From: Roseiarcus sp963767245
Lineage (GTDB): Bacteria; Pseudomonadota; Alphaproteobacteria; Rhizobiales; Beijerinckiaceae
Assembly: GCA_963767245.1 (NCBI GenBank)
Contig: CAVYDG010000011.1
Location: 186,001 to 250,000 of the forward strand
DNA length: 64,000 bases
Direction: 5' to 3'
Shown: positions 53,029-63,577 of the stretch, one piece after another
Layout of the letters: each line of letters begins with the position of its first letter
Numbering within the stretch: position 1 is the stretch's first letter
The notes under the pieces: model-generated
Database searches by the model: none
Told to the model about the DNA's origin: nothing
What the model saw: only the letters and a program-made list of their open reading frames with translations
Position numbers and translations under genes: made by a program

Positions 53029-53415
53029 TCACGGTGCACGCGCGGCTACGGCCTCGATCTCGACCTTGAATTCCGGGCGGGCGAAACCCTGAACGACGAT
53101 CAAGGTTGACGCCGGGGGCGGCTTGCCCACAAATTCGTCACGCACTTTCATGTACCCGCCCAAATATTGGGCCGAGGCGACATAGGCATTGAGGCGGACG
53201 AGGTCGTCGAGCGACATCGAGGCTTCGGCAAGGATCGCGGCGATGGCGCGAAAGCAAAGCCTCGCCTGACTCTCGACGTCGTCAGGGACGACGCCGTCGC
53301 GGCCAATCCCCAGTTGGCCGGAGCAGAAGACGATCCGCGCACCAGGTTCGACTTCGACTCCATGAGCATATTTCGCGAATGGGGGATGGATCGCGTCGGG
53401 GTTCAGTCTGCGCAT
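53029..53415 (-). CDS. RidA/YjgF family protein
   Basis: A 128-aa RidA-like trimeric enamine/imine deaminase or aminoacrylate-type hydrolase. GVEVEPGARIVFCSGQLGIG, FRAIAAILAEASMSLDDLVR and the C-terminal Arg/Glu-containing FARPEFKVEIEAVAARAP are typical. RutC-like members act in pyrimidine degradation, consistent with the surroundings. It precedes the creatininase-family gene on the minus strand by 18 bp. Confidence 0.87.
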   Translation of the reverse strand: MRRLNPDAIHPPFAKYAHGVEVEPGARIVFCSGQLGIGRDGVVPDDVESQARLCFRAIAAILAEASMSLDDLVRLNAYVASAQYLGGYMKVRDEFVGKPPPASTLIVVQGFARPEFKVEIEAVAARAP

Positions 53416-53558
53416 TTGGCGAAGGCCTCCGGCCGGCCGTCCAATGGGGGATCTTGCGCCCTTGTCTTGACCCGGCGTCGGCCTCATCATGGCGCCCAAG
53501 TTGCAAAGCGTCGATTGTTGGAAATGTCGATTAAGGCAACTCGAGACCGGAGTGAACT

Positions 53559-54558
53559 ATGAAATCTCTTGCCGCTCGCCTGCTGGTTGGGCTTTCCCTC
53601 ATCGCTTCCCCCGCTCTGGCCGCTGACAAGGTCTCGTTCGGCACCAACTGGCTCGCCGAGGCCGAACACGGCGGATATTACCAGGCGGTCGCCGACGGCA
53701 CCTACGCCAAATACGGCCTCGACGTCACGATCGTTCAGGGCGGTCCGCAGGCCAATAACGAGCTCCTGTTGGCGGCAGGGAGGCTCGACTTCTACATGGG
53801 CGGCAATCTTCTGCTCGCCTTCGACGCGGTCGCCCGCCACGTGCCGATCGTCGTCGTCGCCGCCCACTTCCAGAAGGATCCCCAGATATTCATGTCGCAT
53901 CCGGGGGAGGGCCTCGACAAGTGGACCGACCTGCCGAACGCGTCACAAACGATCATCGGCAAGGAAGGGCTGGTCACGTTCTATCAGTGGATGAAGGACG
54001 CCTATGGCTTCAAGGAAGAGAACGTCAGGCCCTACACATTCAATCCCGGGCCGTTCATCGCCGACCCGCACGCGATCCAGCAGGGCTACGTGACCTCGGA
54101 GCCGTTCGCAGTCGAACGCGAGGGCCATTTCAAGCCAAACATCTTCCTGTTCGCCGACAATGGCTACAAGACCTACGCGACGACGGTCGAAACGCGCGCC
54201 GACCTGATCGCGAGCAAGCCGGACGTCGTGCAGCGGTTCATCGACGCGTCGACGATCGGCTGGTACAATTATCTCTACGGCGACAATGCAAAGGCCAATG
54301 CGCTGATCAAGAAAGACAATCCGGAAATGACGGACGAGCAGATCGCATTCTCGATCGCCAAGATCAAGGAATATGGCCTGGTCGACTCCGGGCGACACGC
54401 TGAAGCTCGGCGTCGGGGCGATGACCGACGAGCGGATCAAGGATTTCTTCGATTCGATGGTCAAGGCGGGCGTGGTCAAGCCGGACGTCGATTACAAGAA
54501 GGCCTACACGCTGCAATTCGTCGACAAGGGCGTCGGCCTCGACCTCAGGCCGAAGTGA
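53559..54558 (+). CDS. NMT1/THI5-like ABC substrate-binding protein, read through one indel
   Basis: A periplasmic binding protein, 332 aa after correction. A clear signal peptide (MKSLAARLLVGLSLIASPALA) precedes ADKVSFGTNWLAEAEHGGYY, the NMT1/SsuA-like opening; such proteins bind pyrimidine precursors, nitrate, sulfonates and the like. An extra G at 54390-54392 (GACTCCGGGCGAC) breaks the frame; correcting it gives VDSGDTLKLGVGAMTDERIK. No permease or ATPase of this type lies in the window, so its transporter must be elsewhere or shared. A strong stem-loop follows. Confidence 0.85.
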
Positions 54559-54575
54559 GGGTTATAGAATCCTCG

Positions 54576-54614
54576 GCATGAGCGCCGGTGGCAGAGGCTT
54601 GCCGGCGCTCATGC
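54576..54614 (+). terminator. Strong stem-loop after the binding-protein gene
   Basis: GCATGAGCGCCGG (54576-54588) pairs perfectly with CCGGCGCTCATGC (54602-54614), a 13-bp stem with a 13-base loop, in the 78-bp gap before the deaminase gene. There is no T run, so it more likely stabilises the upstream mRNA or attenuates than terminates fully. Confidence 0.6.
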
Positions 54615-54636
54615 GCGCCCGAGCGAAAGCCAACCA

Positions 54637-55962
54637 ATGATGACCGCCCCCTTCGCCCTCCCCGGCGCCAAACGCTATGCGCTCAAAGAGGCGCGCGTGC
54701 TTGGCCGCTCGCTCGCTTCGCCACCGGGGCCGCTCAATTTCGAGGGCTTCGCGACCGTCGACATTCTCGTCGATGAGGGCGCCATCGCAGGGATCGCTCC
54801 GGCCGGCGCCGTCGACTTCGGCGATGCGCCGCGCGTCGCCATGTCCGGGCGGATCGTGCTGCCGCTATTCGTCGACGCTCACACTCATATCGACAAGGGA
54901 CACATCTGGCGGCGGAAACGCAATCCGACCGGGGATTTCCCCAGCGCGCTCGCCGCAGCCATCGAGGATCGCTCGGCCAACTGGACCGCGGCCGATGTTG
55001 CCGCGCGGATGGAGTTCAGCCTCCGCTCTGCCTATGCCTATGGGACGACCGCGCTGCGCACCCACATCGACAGCGTCGGCGCCCAGACGCGCATCAGTTG
55101 GCCGGTTTTCGCCGAGGCGCGGGAGCGCTGGCGGGACAGGATTACGCTTCAGGCGACGCCGATCTTCAGCATCGATTTTGCGCACGACCGCGCGCATATG
55201 GCCGACGTTGAAGCCATGCTTGACGCTCACGGGACAGGAATCCTCGGCGCGGTCACTTATATGGTGCCGCGGCTTCGCGAAGGGCTCGCCGCCCTGTTCG
55301 AGCTGGCGGAGCGCAAAGGCTGGGAGCTCGACTTCCATGTCGACGAAAGCGCCGATCCGGCGGCGCGCTCGCTCAAGATCGTGGCCGACATGGCGATCGA
55401 GCGCCGCTTTGCCCGCCCCATCCTGGTCGGCCACTGCTGCTCGCTGGTGCTGCAGGAGGACGACGAGCGGCGAAAGACGATCGACGCCGTCGCGCGCGCG
55501 GGGATCAGCGTCGTCTCCCTGCCGATGTGCAATCTTTTCCTGCAGGACCGCCATGCGGGCCGCACGCCGCGCTGGCGCGGCGTCACCGCGCTGCACGAGC
55601 TGAAGAGCGCCGGCGTCAACGTGATGATCGCCAGCGACAATACCCGCGATCCGTTCTACCCCTATGGCGATCTCGATATGATGGAGACCTGGCGTGAAGG
55701 CGTGCGTATCCTGCACCTCGACTATCCGTTCGCCGACTGGGCGCCGGCGGTCGCGGCAGGGCCGGCCCGGGCGATGGGATTGGACCTCGGCATGCTGCGT
55801 GAAGGCGGGCGCGCCGACATGATCCTGACCAGAGCGCGCGACTTTCCCGAGCTCCTCGCCCGCCCGCAGGCGGATCGCGTCGTGGTCAGGAACGGCGAAG
55901 CCTCGACCGTCAAGCCTCCCGACTATGCCGAGCTCGACGGCCTCAAGGGGCTCGCGCCATGA
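54637..55962 (+). CDS. Cytosine deaminase-family amidohydrolase
   Basis: A 441-aa metal-dependent deaminase with the CodA-like motif set: FVDAHTHIDKGHIW (H-x-H), LDFHVDESADP, ILVGHCCSLVLQ, and ASDNTRDPFYPYGDLDMME holding the catalytic Asp. It would remove a ring amino group (cytosine, isoguanine, aminotriazine or similar). ATG at 54637; stop overlaps the FAD oxidase start (ATGA). Second deaminase-type enzyme in the cluster besides the one at 40712. Confidence 0.87.
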   Translation: MMTAPFALPGAKRYALKEARVLGRSLASPPGPLNFEGFATVDILVDEGAIAGIAPAGAVDFGDAPRVAMSGRIVLPLFVDAHTHIDKGHIWRRKRNPTGDFPSALAAAIEDRSANWTAADVAARMEFSLRSAYAYGTTALRTHIDSVGAQTRISWPVFAEARERWRDRITLQATPIFSIDFAHDRAHMADVEAMLDAHGTGILGAVTYMVPRLREGLAALFELAERKGWELDFHVDESADPAARSLKIVADMAIERRFARPILVGHCCSLVLQEDDERRKTIDAVARAGISVVSLPMCNLFLQDRHAGRTPRWRGVTALHELKSAGVNVMIASDNTRDPFYPYGDLDMMETWREGVRILHLDYPFADWAPAVAAGPARAMGLDLGMLREGGRADMILTRARDFPELLARPQADRVVVRNGEASTVKPPDYAELDGLKGLAP

Positions 55963-57392
55963 AGGCGGCTTACGACATCGCGGCGCTCAAGGCGCTCGTC
56001 GGTCCGATCAAGTGGGAGGACAATCCCATTCTGGTCAAGCAGAAGAGCCGCGACTTCTACTGGTATTCGCCGGTGCTGAAGCGCGAACTCGAGGCGGTGA
56101 CCGCCGACGTCGTTGTTTCGCCGGTGAGCGAAGAGGAAGTGCGCGCGGTCCTCGCCGCCGCCCATCGGCTTGGAATTCCGGTGACCCCGCGAGGCGCCGG
56201 CACCGGCAACTACGGTCAGGCGATGCCGCTCATGGGCGGCGTGCTGCTCAACCTTGCAGAGATGAACAAGGTGAAATCGATCGAGCGCGGCCGGGTCGTC
56301 TGCGAGCCTGGCGCACTCCTCATCAATATCGACAAGGCGGCGGAGCCATCCGGGCAGGAACTGCGGATGTTCCCCTCGACGCGCGGCACCGCCTCGCTCG
56401 GCGGCTTCGTCGCCGGCGGCTCGGGCGGGGTTGGGTCGATCACCTGGGGGGGCTTGCGCGATTTCGGCAATGTGCTGCGGCTTCGGGTCATGACGCTCGA
56501 GGCCGAACCGCGCACGCTCGAACTCACCGGCGAGGACCTGCACAAGGCCGTGCACGCCTATGGCACCAACGGCGTCATCGTCGAAGTCGAGGCGCCGCTC
56601 GCCCCCCGCTACGACTGGGCCGACGTCATCGTCGGCTTCGACGGTTTCGATGCCGCGGCGACTTATGCGCTCGCGCTCGGCGAGCAGGACGGAATCCTGA
56701 AGAAGCTCATTACCGTCGTCGCTGCGCCGGCGCCGCACGCCTATTTCCTGCGCCATCGCGCCTTCATTCCGGAAGGCGCAAGCGTCGTCATCCTGATGAT
56801 CGCGCCGCATGCGCTCGACGCGTTCCGCGCGTTCACCCGGCCTTTCCACGACGCGCAAATCCTGCTCGATTCAAGCGCGCGCAAGCCCGAGACGCTGGCC
56901 GGCCTGCCGCCCAACTACGAACTGACCTGGAACCATACGACGCTTCGCGCGCTTAGCGCGTCGATCCGAAGATCACCTATCTCCAGGCGCGCTATCCGAG
57001 CGACGGCGGCCTCAAGGCCATCAAGCGCATCCATGACCGCTTCGGGGACGAGGTGATGGGCCATCTCGAGCTGATCCGCTTCAACGGCCGGATCGCTTTC
57101 GCCGGGCTGCCGCTCGTGAGGTTCACCACCGAAGCGCGGCTCCAGGAGATCATCGCCGAGCACGAAGCGATGGGCGCGATGATCTTCAATCCCCACCGCT
57201 ACACCCTCGAGGAGGGCGGCATGAAGCAGACCGACGCGATCCAGCTCGCCTTCAAGCGCGAGACCGATCCCGAAGGGCCTGCTCAATCCGGGCAAGATGA
57301 TCGCCTGGGAGAACCCGGAGTTCGATTTCGCCGCCGGCAAGAACTTCCTCTTTCCCGGCCTCGAGGCGCGGGCGCGCGCGGCGCAGGGCTGA
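55959..57392 (+). CDS. FAD-linked oxidase (GlcD/VAO type), read through two indels
   Basis: A VAO-type flavoprotein of about 477 aa. VVVSPVSEEEVRAVLAAAHR, TPRGAGTGNYGQAMPL and GTASLGGFVAGGSGGVGSIT form the FAD-binding domain; the C-terminal FPGLEARARAAQG follows GLLNPGKMIAWENPEFDFAA. One base is missing near 56951-56961 (restoring VDPKITYLQARYPSDGG) and one extra G lies at 57275-57277 (GAAGGGCC for GAAGGCC). It overlaps the upstream deaminase by 4 bp and is followed closely by a flavodoxin-fold gene, so oxidation of the deaminated product is possible. Confidence 0.83.
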
Positions 57393-57398
57393 GCGACG

Positions 57399-57984
57399 TT
57401 GCGCATTCTGGTCCTGTTCGCTCACCCGGTCGAGACGAGCTTCGGCGCGGCGGCGCATGCGAAGCTGGTCGAGGTCCTGCGCGCCGAGCGGACACAAGGT
57501 CGACGATTGCGATCTCAACGCCGAGGGCTTCGACCCGGTGATGTCGCGCCAGGACCGGATCGACTATCACAATGTGGCGGTCAATCGAGCCCATGTCGCC
57601 CCTTATGTCGACCGGCTGCTTGCCGCCGAAGCGCTCGTGTTCTCGTTCCCGGTCTGGAACATGGGCTTCCCCGCCATCCTCAAGGGATTCGTCGACAAGG
57701 TCTTCCTGCCCGGCGTCAGCTTCACCCTCGGCGAGGACGGCTCCTACAATCCGTGCCTTCACAACATCAAGCGCCTCGGGGTCGTGTGCACCTACGGCGG
57801 CTCGCGGATGCTGACCTTCTTCATGGGCGACCCGCCGCGCCGTTTCCTGACCCGCTCCATGCGCCGCATCTGCGCGCCGGGCGCGCGGTGCGACTATGTC
57901 GCTCTCTACGACATGAATCACACCACGGCCGGAGCGCGCGCGGCGTTCTTCAACAAGGTCGAGGCGAAGTTTTCGGCCTGGTGA
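57399..57984 (+). CDS. Flavodoxin-fold NAD(P)H oxidoreductase, read through one indel
   Basis: A 194-aa NQO/KefF-like FMN protein: RILVLFAHPVETSFGAAAHA, then KVDDCDLNAEGFDPVMS, FSFPVWNMGFPAILKGFVDK with VFLPGVSFTLGE, and VCTYGGSRMLTFFMGDPPR. One extra base near 57488-57493 (GAGCGGACACAAGG) breaks the frame between LRAER and HKVDDCD. A TTG start at 57399 is used, 6 bp after the FAD oxidase stop. Likely reduces a quinone or azo/nitro-type ring; it could recycle flavin electrons for the neighbour. Confidence 0.82.
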
Positions 57985-58005
57985 CCGGCAACGCGCTCAG
58001 CGGGT

Positions 58006-58915
58006 TCAGTCTGTCCCGGGGGGGTCCTCGCCCTCGATCTCCCGGCGGTGCTTTGTCAGTTCGGCGGCGGCGAAATCCATGAACGCGCGCACCCGCGCCG
58101 CCCGGCGAAGATCGGCGTGGGTCAGCGTCCAAAGTCCCGCGTCAAGTTCCGGCAGCAGATAACCGACACGGACAAGGTTCGGGTTTCGATCGCCGAGGAA
58201 ACACGGCAGCAACGCCGCGCCGACCCCTTGAAGCGCCAGCTCGAGCATGCAGTGGGCCGAATTCGCCCTGGCGACGATTCCTCCCGGCCCGACATTGGCC
58301 TCGATCCAGCGGCGGCCCGACTCCGGTCCGAGCGAGTCGCCATAGCCGATGAATCGCGATCGACCCTGCCGCCTCGGAGCCGGCTTCCGCCGCCGTGTCG
58401 CACCGACGGTAGAGGCAAAATCGGGCCGTGCAAATTCTTCTGCCGACTAGGGTTTCCGGCGGGTCGTTGGTGAAGCGAACTGCGACGTCGGCGTCGCGGC
58501 GGGAGAGGTCGAGCGCCTCGTTGGACAGGATCAATTCGACGACGACGCCCGGATTTGCGGCCTGAAACTGGGCAACGATCGCCGGCATGAAATGCAGGCC
58601 GAGGCCTAACGGAACGGTGACGCAAAGTTCGCCCGTCGGCTTGACGTCGCGTCCCGCGACCCGGCGCTCGAACTCTACGATCGAAGCGGCCATCGTCGCC
58701 GCCAGCGCGATCATGTCCTCGCCGGGGGCGGTCGGTTCGTATCCGGCGCGGGAGCGGTCGAACAGCCGGGCGCCGACCACCGCCTCGACCGCCGCCAGCC
58801 GCCGATAGACCGTCGAGGGATTGACGCCCAGACGTTCGGCAGCCCCGACCAGCGACCGCGCATCGGCAATCGACTTGACCAGGCGAAATTCGTCCCAGCT
58901 GAAATCCGAGTTCAT
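58006..58915 (-). CDS. LysR-family transcriptional regulator, read through one indel
   Basis: A 302-aa regulator. The winged helix spans residues 1-60 (WDEFRLVKSIADARSLVGAA; GVNPSTVYRRLAAVEAVVGA) and the effector domain opens GELCVTVPLGLGLHFMPAIV. An extra base at 58351-58354 (coding GCGATTCATCGG) breaks the frame; correcting it gives IGYGDSLGPESGRRWIEANV and leads into GVGAALLPCFLGDRNPNLVR. It converges on the oxidoreductase operon and is the only transcription factor in the 39-59 kb set, so it may control it. Confidence 0.83.
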
Positions 58916-59029
58916 GGCTCCTTCGATCGGTCGCGCTCTCCCGCTCACCCCATGCGGCAGCCAGCTTACCCGTTGGCGGCATAAACTCCACGCCGGAAAT
59001 GCAGAAAACGACTCCGATCCCGCCGCCGT

Positions 59030-60017
59030 TCAGTCTGTCCGCGGCGCGGCCGCCCGCCGGAGCCGATCATTGATCGCCGCCCCGAGCCCATGAGCAGGGA
59101 TCGGCGCGACCGCGATCCGCGCCGCGCCGCCGGCGTCGAGCGCCCGCAAATAGGCGAACAGATGCGACGCCGCCTCGACAAGGTCTCCCCCCGGCGACAG
59201 ATCGAGCCGCGCGCCTGCCGCGCTCTCCTTGAGCACGCCGCCGAAATCGAGCGCCGCCTCGTCGGCATGGGCGTCGGCGGCGCCGAGGCGAAGATCGGCG
59301 CTGGGCGCGTAGTGCGACGTGAAGCTGCCCGGGCGCGCTCGGCGCCGTTTGCGACCCGCCGGTCGACTCGATCGGCGAACCGAGCGCGGATTCGATCGCC
59401 TCGCGCGCGATCGCGCCCGGGCGCAGCAATCGGGGCCCGGCCAGCGACAATTTCGACGATCGTCAATTCGAGGCCATGGCGGCACGGGCCGCCGTCGAGG
59501 ATCCAGTCGACCCTGCCGTCGAGATCGGCGACGACATGGGCGGCGGTTGTCGGGCTCACCCGGCCCGATCGATTGGCGGAGGGCGCCGCGAGCGGGACGC
59601 CCGCCGCTTCGATCAGCGCCCGCGCCGTCTCGTGCGCCGGCGAGCGGAGCGCCACAGTGTCGAGACCGGCGCGCGCCAGCAGGCTGACCCTGCAGGTCGC
59701 AGCGATCGGCAAGACCAGGGTGAGCGGCCCGGGCCAGAAGGCGCGCCGGCCAGCCGTTCGGCCTCCGGGCCGAAGACGGCGTGCTCCCGCGCCGCCTCGA
59801 GGTCGAGGACATGGGCGATGAGCGGATTGATCGCCGGCCGCTCCTTGGCGGCGTAGATCGCCGCGACCGCCGCATCCGAAGTTGCGTCGGCCGCAAGGCC
59901 GTACACTGTCTCGGTCGGCATGGCGACAAGACCGCCCCCGCGCAGGCATGCGGCGGCGGCGGCGATCGAGCCGGGGCTCGCCGCCGCGAGGCGGGTCATT
60001 TTGCCATTCCGCGCCAT
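59030..60017 (-). CDS. Threonylcarbamoyl-AMP synthase (Sua5/TsaC type), read through three indels
   Basis: The enzyme makes L-threonylcarbamoyl-AMP for the t6A37 tRNA modification. MPTETVYGLAADATSDAAVA, AKERPAINPLIAHVLDL, PGPLTLVLPI and SANRSGRVSPTTAAHV belong to the YrdC domain. SHYAP and the C-terminal block VEAASHLFAYLRALDAGG belong to the Sua5 domain. The frame is broken near 59744 (one base missing), 59439 (one extra) and 59330 (one extra); the net corrected length is 328 aa, as in Sua5. Start at 60017 (MARNGKMTRL) or 59999 (MTRL). Essential in most bacteria, so errors are likelier than decay. Confidence 0.85.
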
Positions 60018-60141
60018 AAGTCCTCGTGTTTCGCGGCCCGCGTTGCGCGCCAAGACGAGTGTCCATAAGCTTGCATTTTCCGTCGCGGCAAGAGGGCGGC
60101 GGGCGGTCGCGACCCAAGCGGTCGACGTGGAGGAGCGAGAG

Positions 60142-61934
60142 ATGCCCTATCGTTCGCCGGTCGGCGATATCCTTTTTTCGCTGAATGCGGTCGCCGACCT
60201 GCCGGGCATGATCCAGCAGGGGCTCGCGGGCGATCTCGATTGGGACGCCGTATCGTCGATCGTCGCCGAGGCCGGGCGCTTCGCCACCGAGGAGATCGCG
60301 CCGCTCAACCGCCCGGGCGATCTTGCCGGCGCGCGCTACGAGAATGGCGTGGTGACGTCGCCGCCGGGCTTCGCCGACGTCTACCGGCGGTGGGCGGAGG
60401 CGGGCTGGAACGGCGTCTCCGCGCCGGCCGAGTTCGGCGGCATGGGCCTGCCCCATCTCGTCAACGTCGCCTGCACCGAAATCTGGAACGGCGCCTCGAT
60501 GGCCTTCGCGCTCTGCCCGCTGCTGACCGAGGGCGCGGTCCATGCGCTGCAGAGCTTCGGGTCGCGCGAGTTGCTCGACCGCTATCTCGCTCCGATGGTC
60601 AGCGGCCGGTGGACCGGGACGATGAACCTCACCGAGCCGCAGGCGGGCTCCGACCTCAACGCGGTCCGCACCCGGGCGGAACGCGCCGACGACGGAAGCT
60701 ATCGCCTGTTCGGCCAGAAGATCTTCATCACCTACGGCGAGCACGACATGGCGGAGAATATCGTCCACCTCGTCCTTGCCCGGCTGCCCGGCGCGCCGCC
60801 CGGAACGCGCGGCCTGACGCTGTTTCTGGCGCCGAAATTCCTCGTCAATCCCGACGGCTCGCTCGGCGCCGCGCAACGATCTGCGCTGCGCCGGCATCGA
60901 GCACAAGCTCGGCATCCACGCTTCTCCGACCTGCGTCATGGCCTACGGCGACAGCGAGCGGCGCGACGGCGTGGCGGGTCGGCGAGGAAAATCGCGGCCT
61001 CGCCGCGATGTTCGTGATGATGAACGCGGCGCGGCTCGCGGTCGGGACCCAGGGGGTGGCGATCGGCGAGCGCGCCTATCAGCAGGCGCTCGCTTACGCC
61101 CGCGAGCGCCGCCAGGGCCGGGGCCCGAAGGGCGGCGACGGCATGAGCCCGATCATCGAGCACGCCGACGTCCAGCGGATGCTGATGACGATGAAGGCCA
61201 ACGTCCACGCCGCGCGCGGGATCTGCCACCTGACGGGCGTCTCGCTCGATCTCGCGGAGCACGCGAAAACCGAGGGCGAGCGCGCGGCCGCTGCCAATCG
61301 CGCCGCGCTGCTTACGCCGATCGCCAAGGCGTTCTCAACCGACATCGGCGACGAGGCGACGTCGATCGGCGTTCAGGTCCACGGCGGCATGGGTTTCATC
61401 GAGGAGACCGGCGCCGCCCAGCACATGCGCGATTCGCGCATCGCCGCGATCTACGAAGGCGCGAACGGCATCCATGGCATCGACCTCGTGCAGCGCAAGC
61501 TGCCGCTTGCCGGCGGCGAGACGGTGCGCGAGGAGATCGCCGGGATCCGCCGGGCATCAAGCGACGTCGCCGGGCGCGGAGGTCCGGGCTTCGGCGCGAC
61601 GGCGGATCGGCTCGCGGAGGCCGCCGACGCGCTCGAGGAATCGACGCGTCTGATGCTGGATTGGGCCGCAGCCGATCAATATTCCGCCCTTGCGGGCGCG
61701 TCCCCCTATCTTCGCCTGTTCGGGCTCACGCTCGGCGGCGCGTGCCTGGCGAAAGCCGGCCTCGCAGCGCAAGCCCTTGCCGAGGGGGGCGACAAGTCCG
61801 AGCTTGGGCGCGTCGGCCTCGCCCGCTTCTTCGCTGAGAAACTGGCGGTCGCCGCGCCGGGACAGGCGCGCGCGATTGCGTCGGGCGGCGGGCCGCTCCA
61901 ATCCTACGAGGCGATCCTCGCGGAGAGCGCATGA
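60142..61934 (+). CDS. Acyl-CoA dehydrogenase with C-terminal extension, read through two indels
   Basis: A 596-aa FAD enzyme (long FadE/DmdC-like class, with the usual ~590 aa). MNLTEPQAGSDLNAVRTRAE, FITYGEHDMAEN, ASPTCVMAYGDSEGATAWRV, QVHGGMGFIEETGAAQHMRD and IYEGANGIHGIDLVQRKL are characteristic. Two extra bases, near 60866-60873 and 60957-60962, break the frame around LGARNDLRCAGIEHKLGIHA. ATG 60142 (MPYRSPVGDILFSLNAV) follows GGAGGAGCGAG. It oxidises an acyl-CoA to the 2-enoyl-CoA used by the coupled hydratase that overlaps its stop. Confidence 0.9.
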
Positions 61935-62698
61935 CTGAGGATATCGAAGTCGGCCGCGACGGCGCGGTGATGACGGCGGCCTTCGCCCGGCCGCAAAAGA
62001 AGAACGCGATCACCGGGGCGATGTACGAAGCGCTGATCGAAGCCTTCGAGGCGGCCGAGCGCGACGCGGGAGTCGGCGCGTTCGTATTGAGCGGCAAGGG
62101 CGGGGTGTTCACCGCCGGCAACGACCTCGGCGATTTTGTCGCGTTGGCGACCGGCGCGGTGGCCAAGAACGACGGAAAGGATTTTCCGGCCGGGCGCTTC
62201 ACCCGCAAGCTCGCCGAATTCGAAAAGCCGCTGATCGCCGCGGTCGACGGCCTCGCGGTCGGCATCGGGACGACGCTGCTCTTTCATTGCGATCTCGTCT
62301 ACGCGACGCCCGAGGCGCGCTTCCAGACGCCGTTCGTCAACCTTGGCCTCGTGCCGGAGGCAGGCTCGTCGCTGCTTGCGCCGCAACGCTTCGGGCGGGC
62401 GAAGGCGGCGGAATTGCTCATGCTCGCCGAGCCGTTCGAGGCCGCCGAGGCGCACGCGCTCGGCCTCGTCAACGCCATCGTGCCGCAGGCGGAGCTCATG
62501 GCGCACGCGATGGGGAAGGCCGCGGCGCTCGCGGCCAAGCCTCGCGCGGCTCTGCTCGCGACGCGGCGCCTCATGCGCGGCGACGCCGAGGCGCTGAAGG
62601 CCCGCATGGCCGACGAAACGCACGCCTTCTCCGCCGCGCTCGCCTCGCCCGAGGCGCATGCGGCCTTCCGGGCGTTCCTGTCGGGCGGGCGGAAGTAG
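61931..62698 (+). CDS. Enoyl-CoA hydratase/isomerase
   Basis: A 255-aa crotonase-fold protein. Oxyanion-hole segments GKGGVFTAGNDLGDF and AVDGLAVGIGTTLLFHCDLV are clear, as is FVNLGLVPEAGSSLLAPQRF. One catalytic Glu (PEAGSS) is present while the first position is occupied differently, suggesting an isomerase or hydratase subtype. ATGA overlap with the acyl-CoA dehydrogenase indicates a beta-oxidation step pair. Confidence 0.92.
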   Translation: MTEDIEVGRDGAVMTAAFARPQKKNAITGAMYEALIEAFEAAERDAGVGAFVLSGKGGVFTAGNDLGDFVALATGAVAKNDGKDFPAGRFTRKLAEFEKPLIAAVDGLAVGIGTTLLFHCDLVYATPEARFQTPFVNLGLVPEAGSSLLAPQRFGRAKAAELLMLAEPFEAAEAHALGLVNAIVPQAELMAHAMGKAAALAAKPRAALLATRRLMRGDAEALKARMADETHAFSAALASPEAHAAFRAFLSGGRK

Positions 62699-62801
62699 CC
62701 GCAGATTCGGCGCTCTGGTGTGGGTCGCGTCAAATGTGACCACCTACCGCCCCGAGTGAACGGTCAACGCCATACCGGATAGGCCCACACGAACGTCGCA
62801 G

Positions 62802-63293
62802 TCACTTCGGCTCCCAACCAAATCGAGCCAACCGCTCGCGCGCGATTGCTAGCAACTCAGGCGTAAACTCCGATGGAAATCTGAGCATACGCGCTTCGTC
62901 GGTGTATTCATACAAATCCAAATCGACGAGTTTCTTAAAGCCATCGCTGGGGTCTTTCCGTTCCACGCAAACAATCATTATTTCTTTGACGGCAGTTTCC
63001 TCCGGTAGTCCACTTCCAACTCGACGATCGTACATCTGCCGGATGCGGCTATGCCGAAAGCCGGGCGTAAATTCTCGTTGGGCTGTTTCAGAAGCGATGA
63101 GCGTGCGCCACCAATCTCGCACTAGCGGCGGCTTGCCAACGGGCGCACCAAGTTCCGCAAGCCGAGCGATACATGCGGCTTCAAGCTTCTTTGCTTTCCT
63201 CTGGCGCGCGTTCGCCAGGATCCCCTCAACCTCGGGCTTTGACAACGCGGCGACCTTCTGACTCATTAGGCGTTCGCGTTCCTCGAACGTCAT
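62802..63293 (-). CDS. Hypothetical protein, AT-richer than surroundings
   Basis: A 163-aa charged, helical protein I do not recognise (MTFEERERLMSQKVAALSKP, RDWWRTLIASETAQREFTPG, IMIVCVERKDPSDGFKKLVD). Its base composition is visibly less GC-rich than the flanking genes, with codons such as AAA, ATT and TCA more frequent, which hints at recent acquisition. Start at 63293, or 63266 at an internal Met. It is isolated: 100 bp from the hydratase stop and 284 bp from ku, with nothing supportable in either gap. Confidence 0.55.
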   Translation of the reverse strand: MTFEERERLMSQKVAALSKPEVEGILANARQRKAKKLEAACIARLAELGAPVGKPPLVRDWWRTLIASETAQREFTPGFRHSRIRQMYDRRVGSGLPEETAVKEIMIVCVERKDPSDGFKKLVDLDLYEYTDEARMLRFPSEFTPELLAIARERLARFGWEPK

Positions 63294-63577
63294 TTCAAAT
63301 GTGATCCTTCTAAAAACAGTTACATCACAGACGCGGAATACATCGAAGTGAGACTCACGGTCCTTTCGTTAACGAGGGCTCCGAAATTTCCGCTAGCCAT
63401 TCTACAGCATTGAGCAACGGGGTTAATCGACAACGGCCGCTCGCGCTCGCCCTTTGTGGGACGAGACAGGTCGGGTATCGTCACAGTCTGTTGCCCCCTT
63501 CGTCCCCGAAGCGATTCGCAGCCAGCACGCCCGGTGTGCTATAAGGGGCACAACCCACGCGTTGAGTTGGAGTTCCC

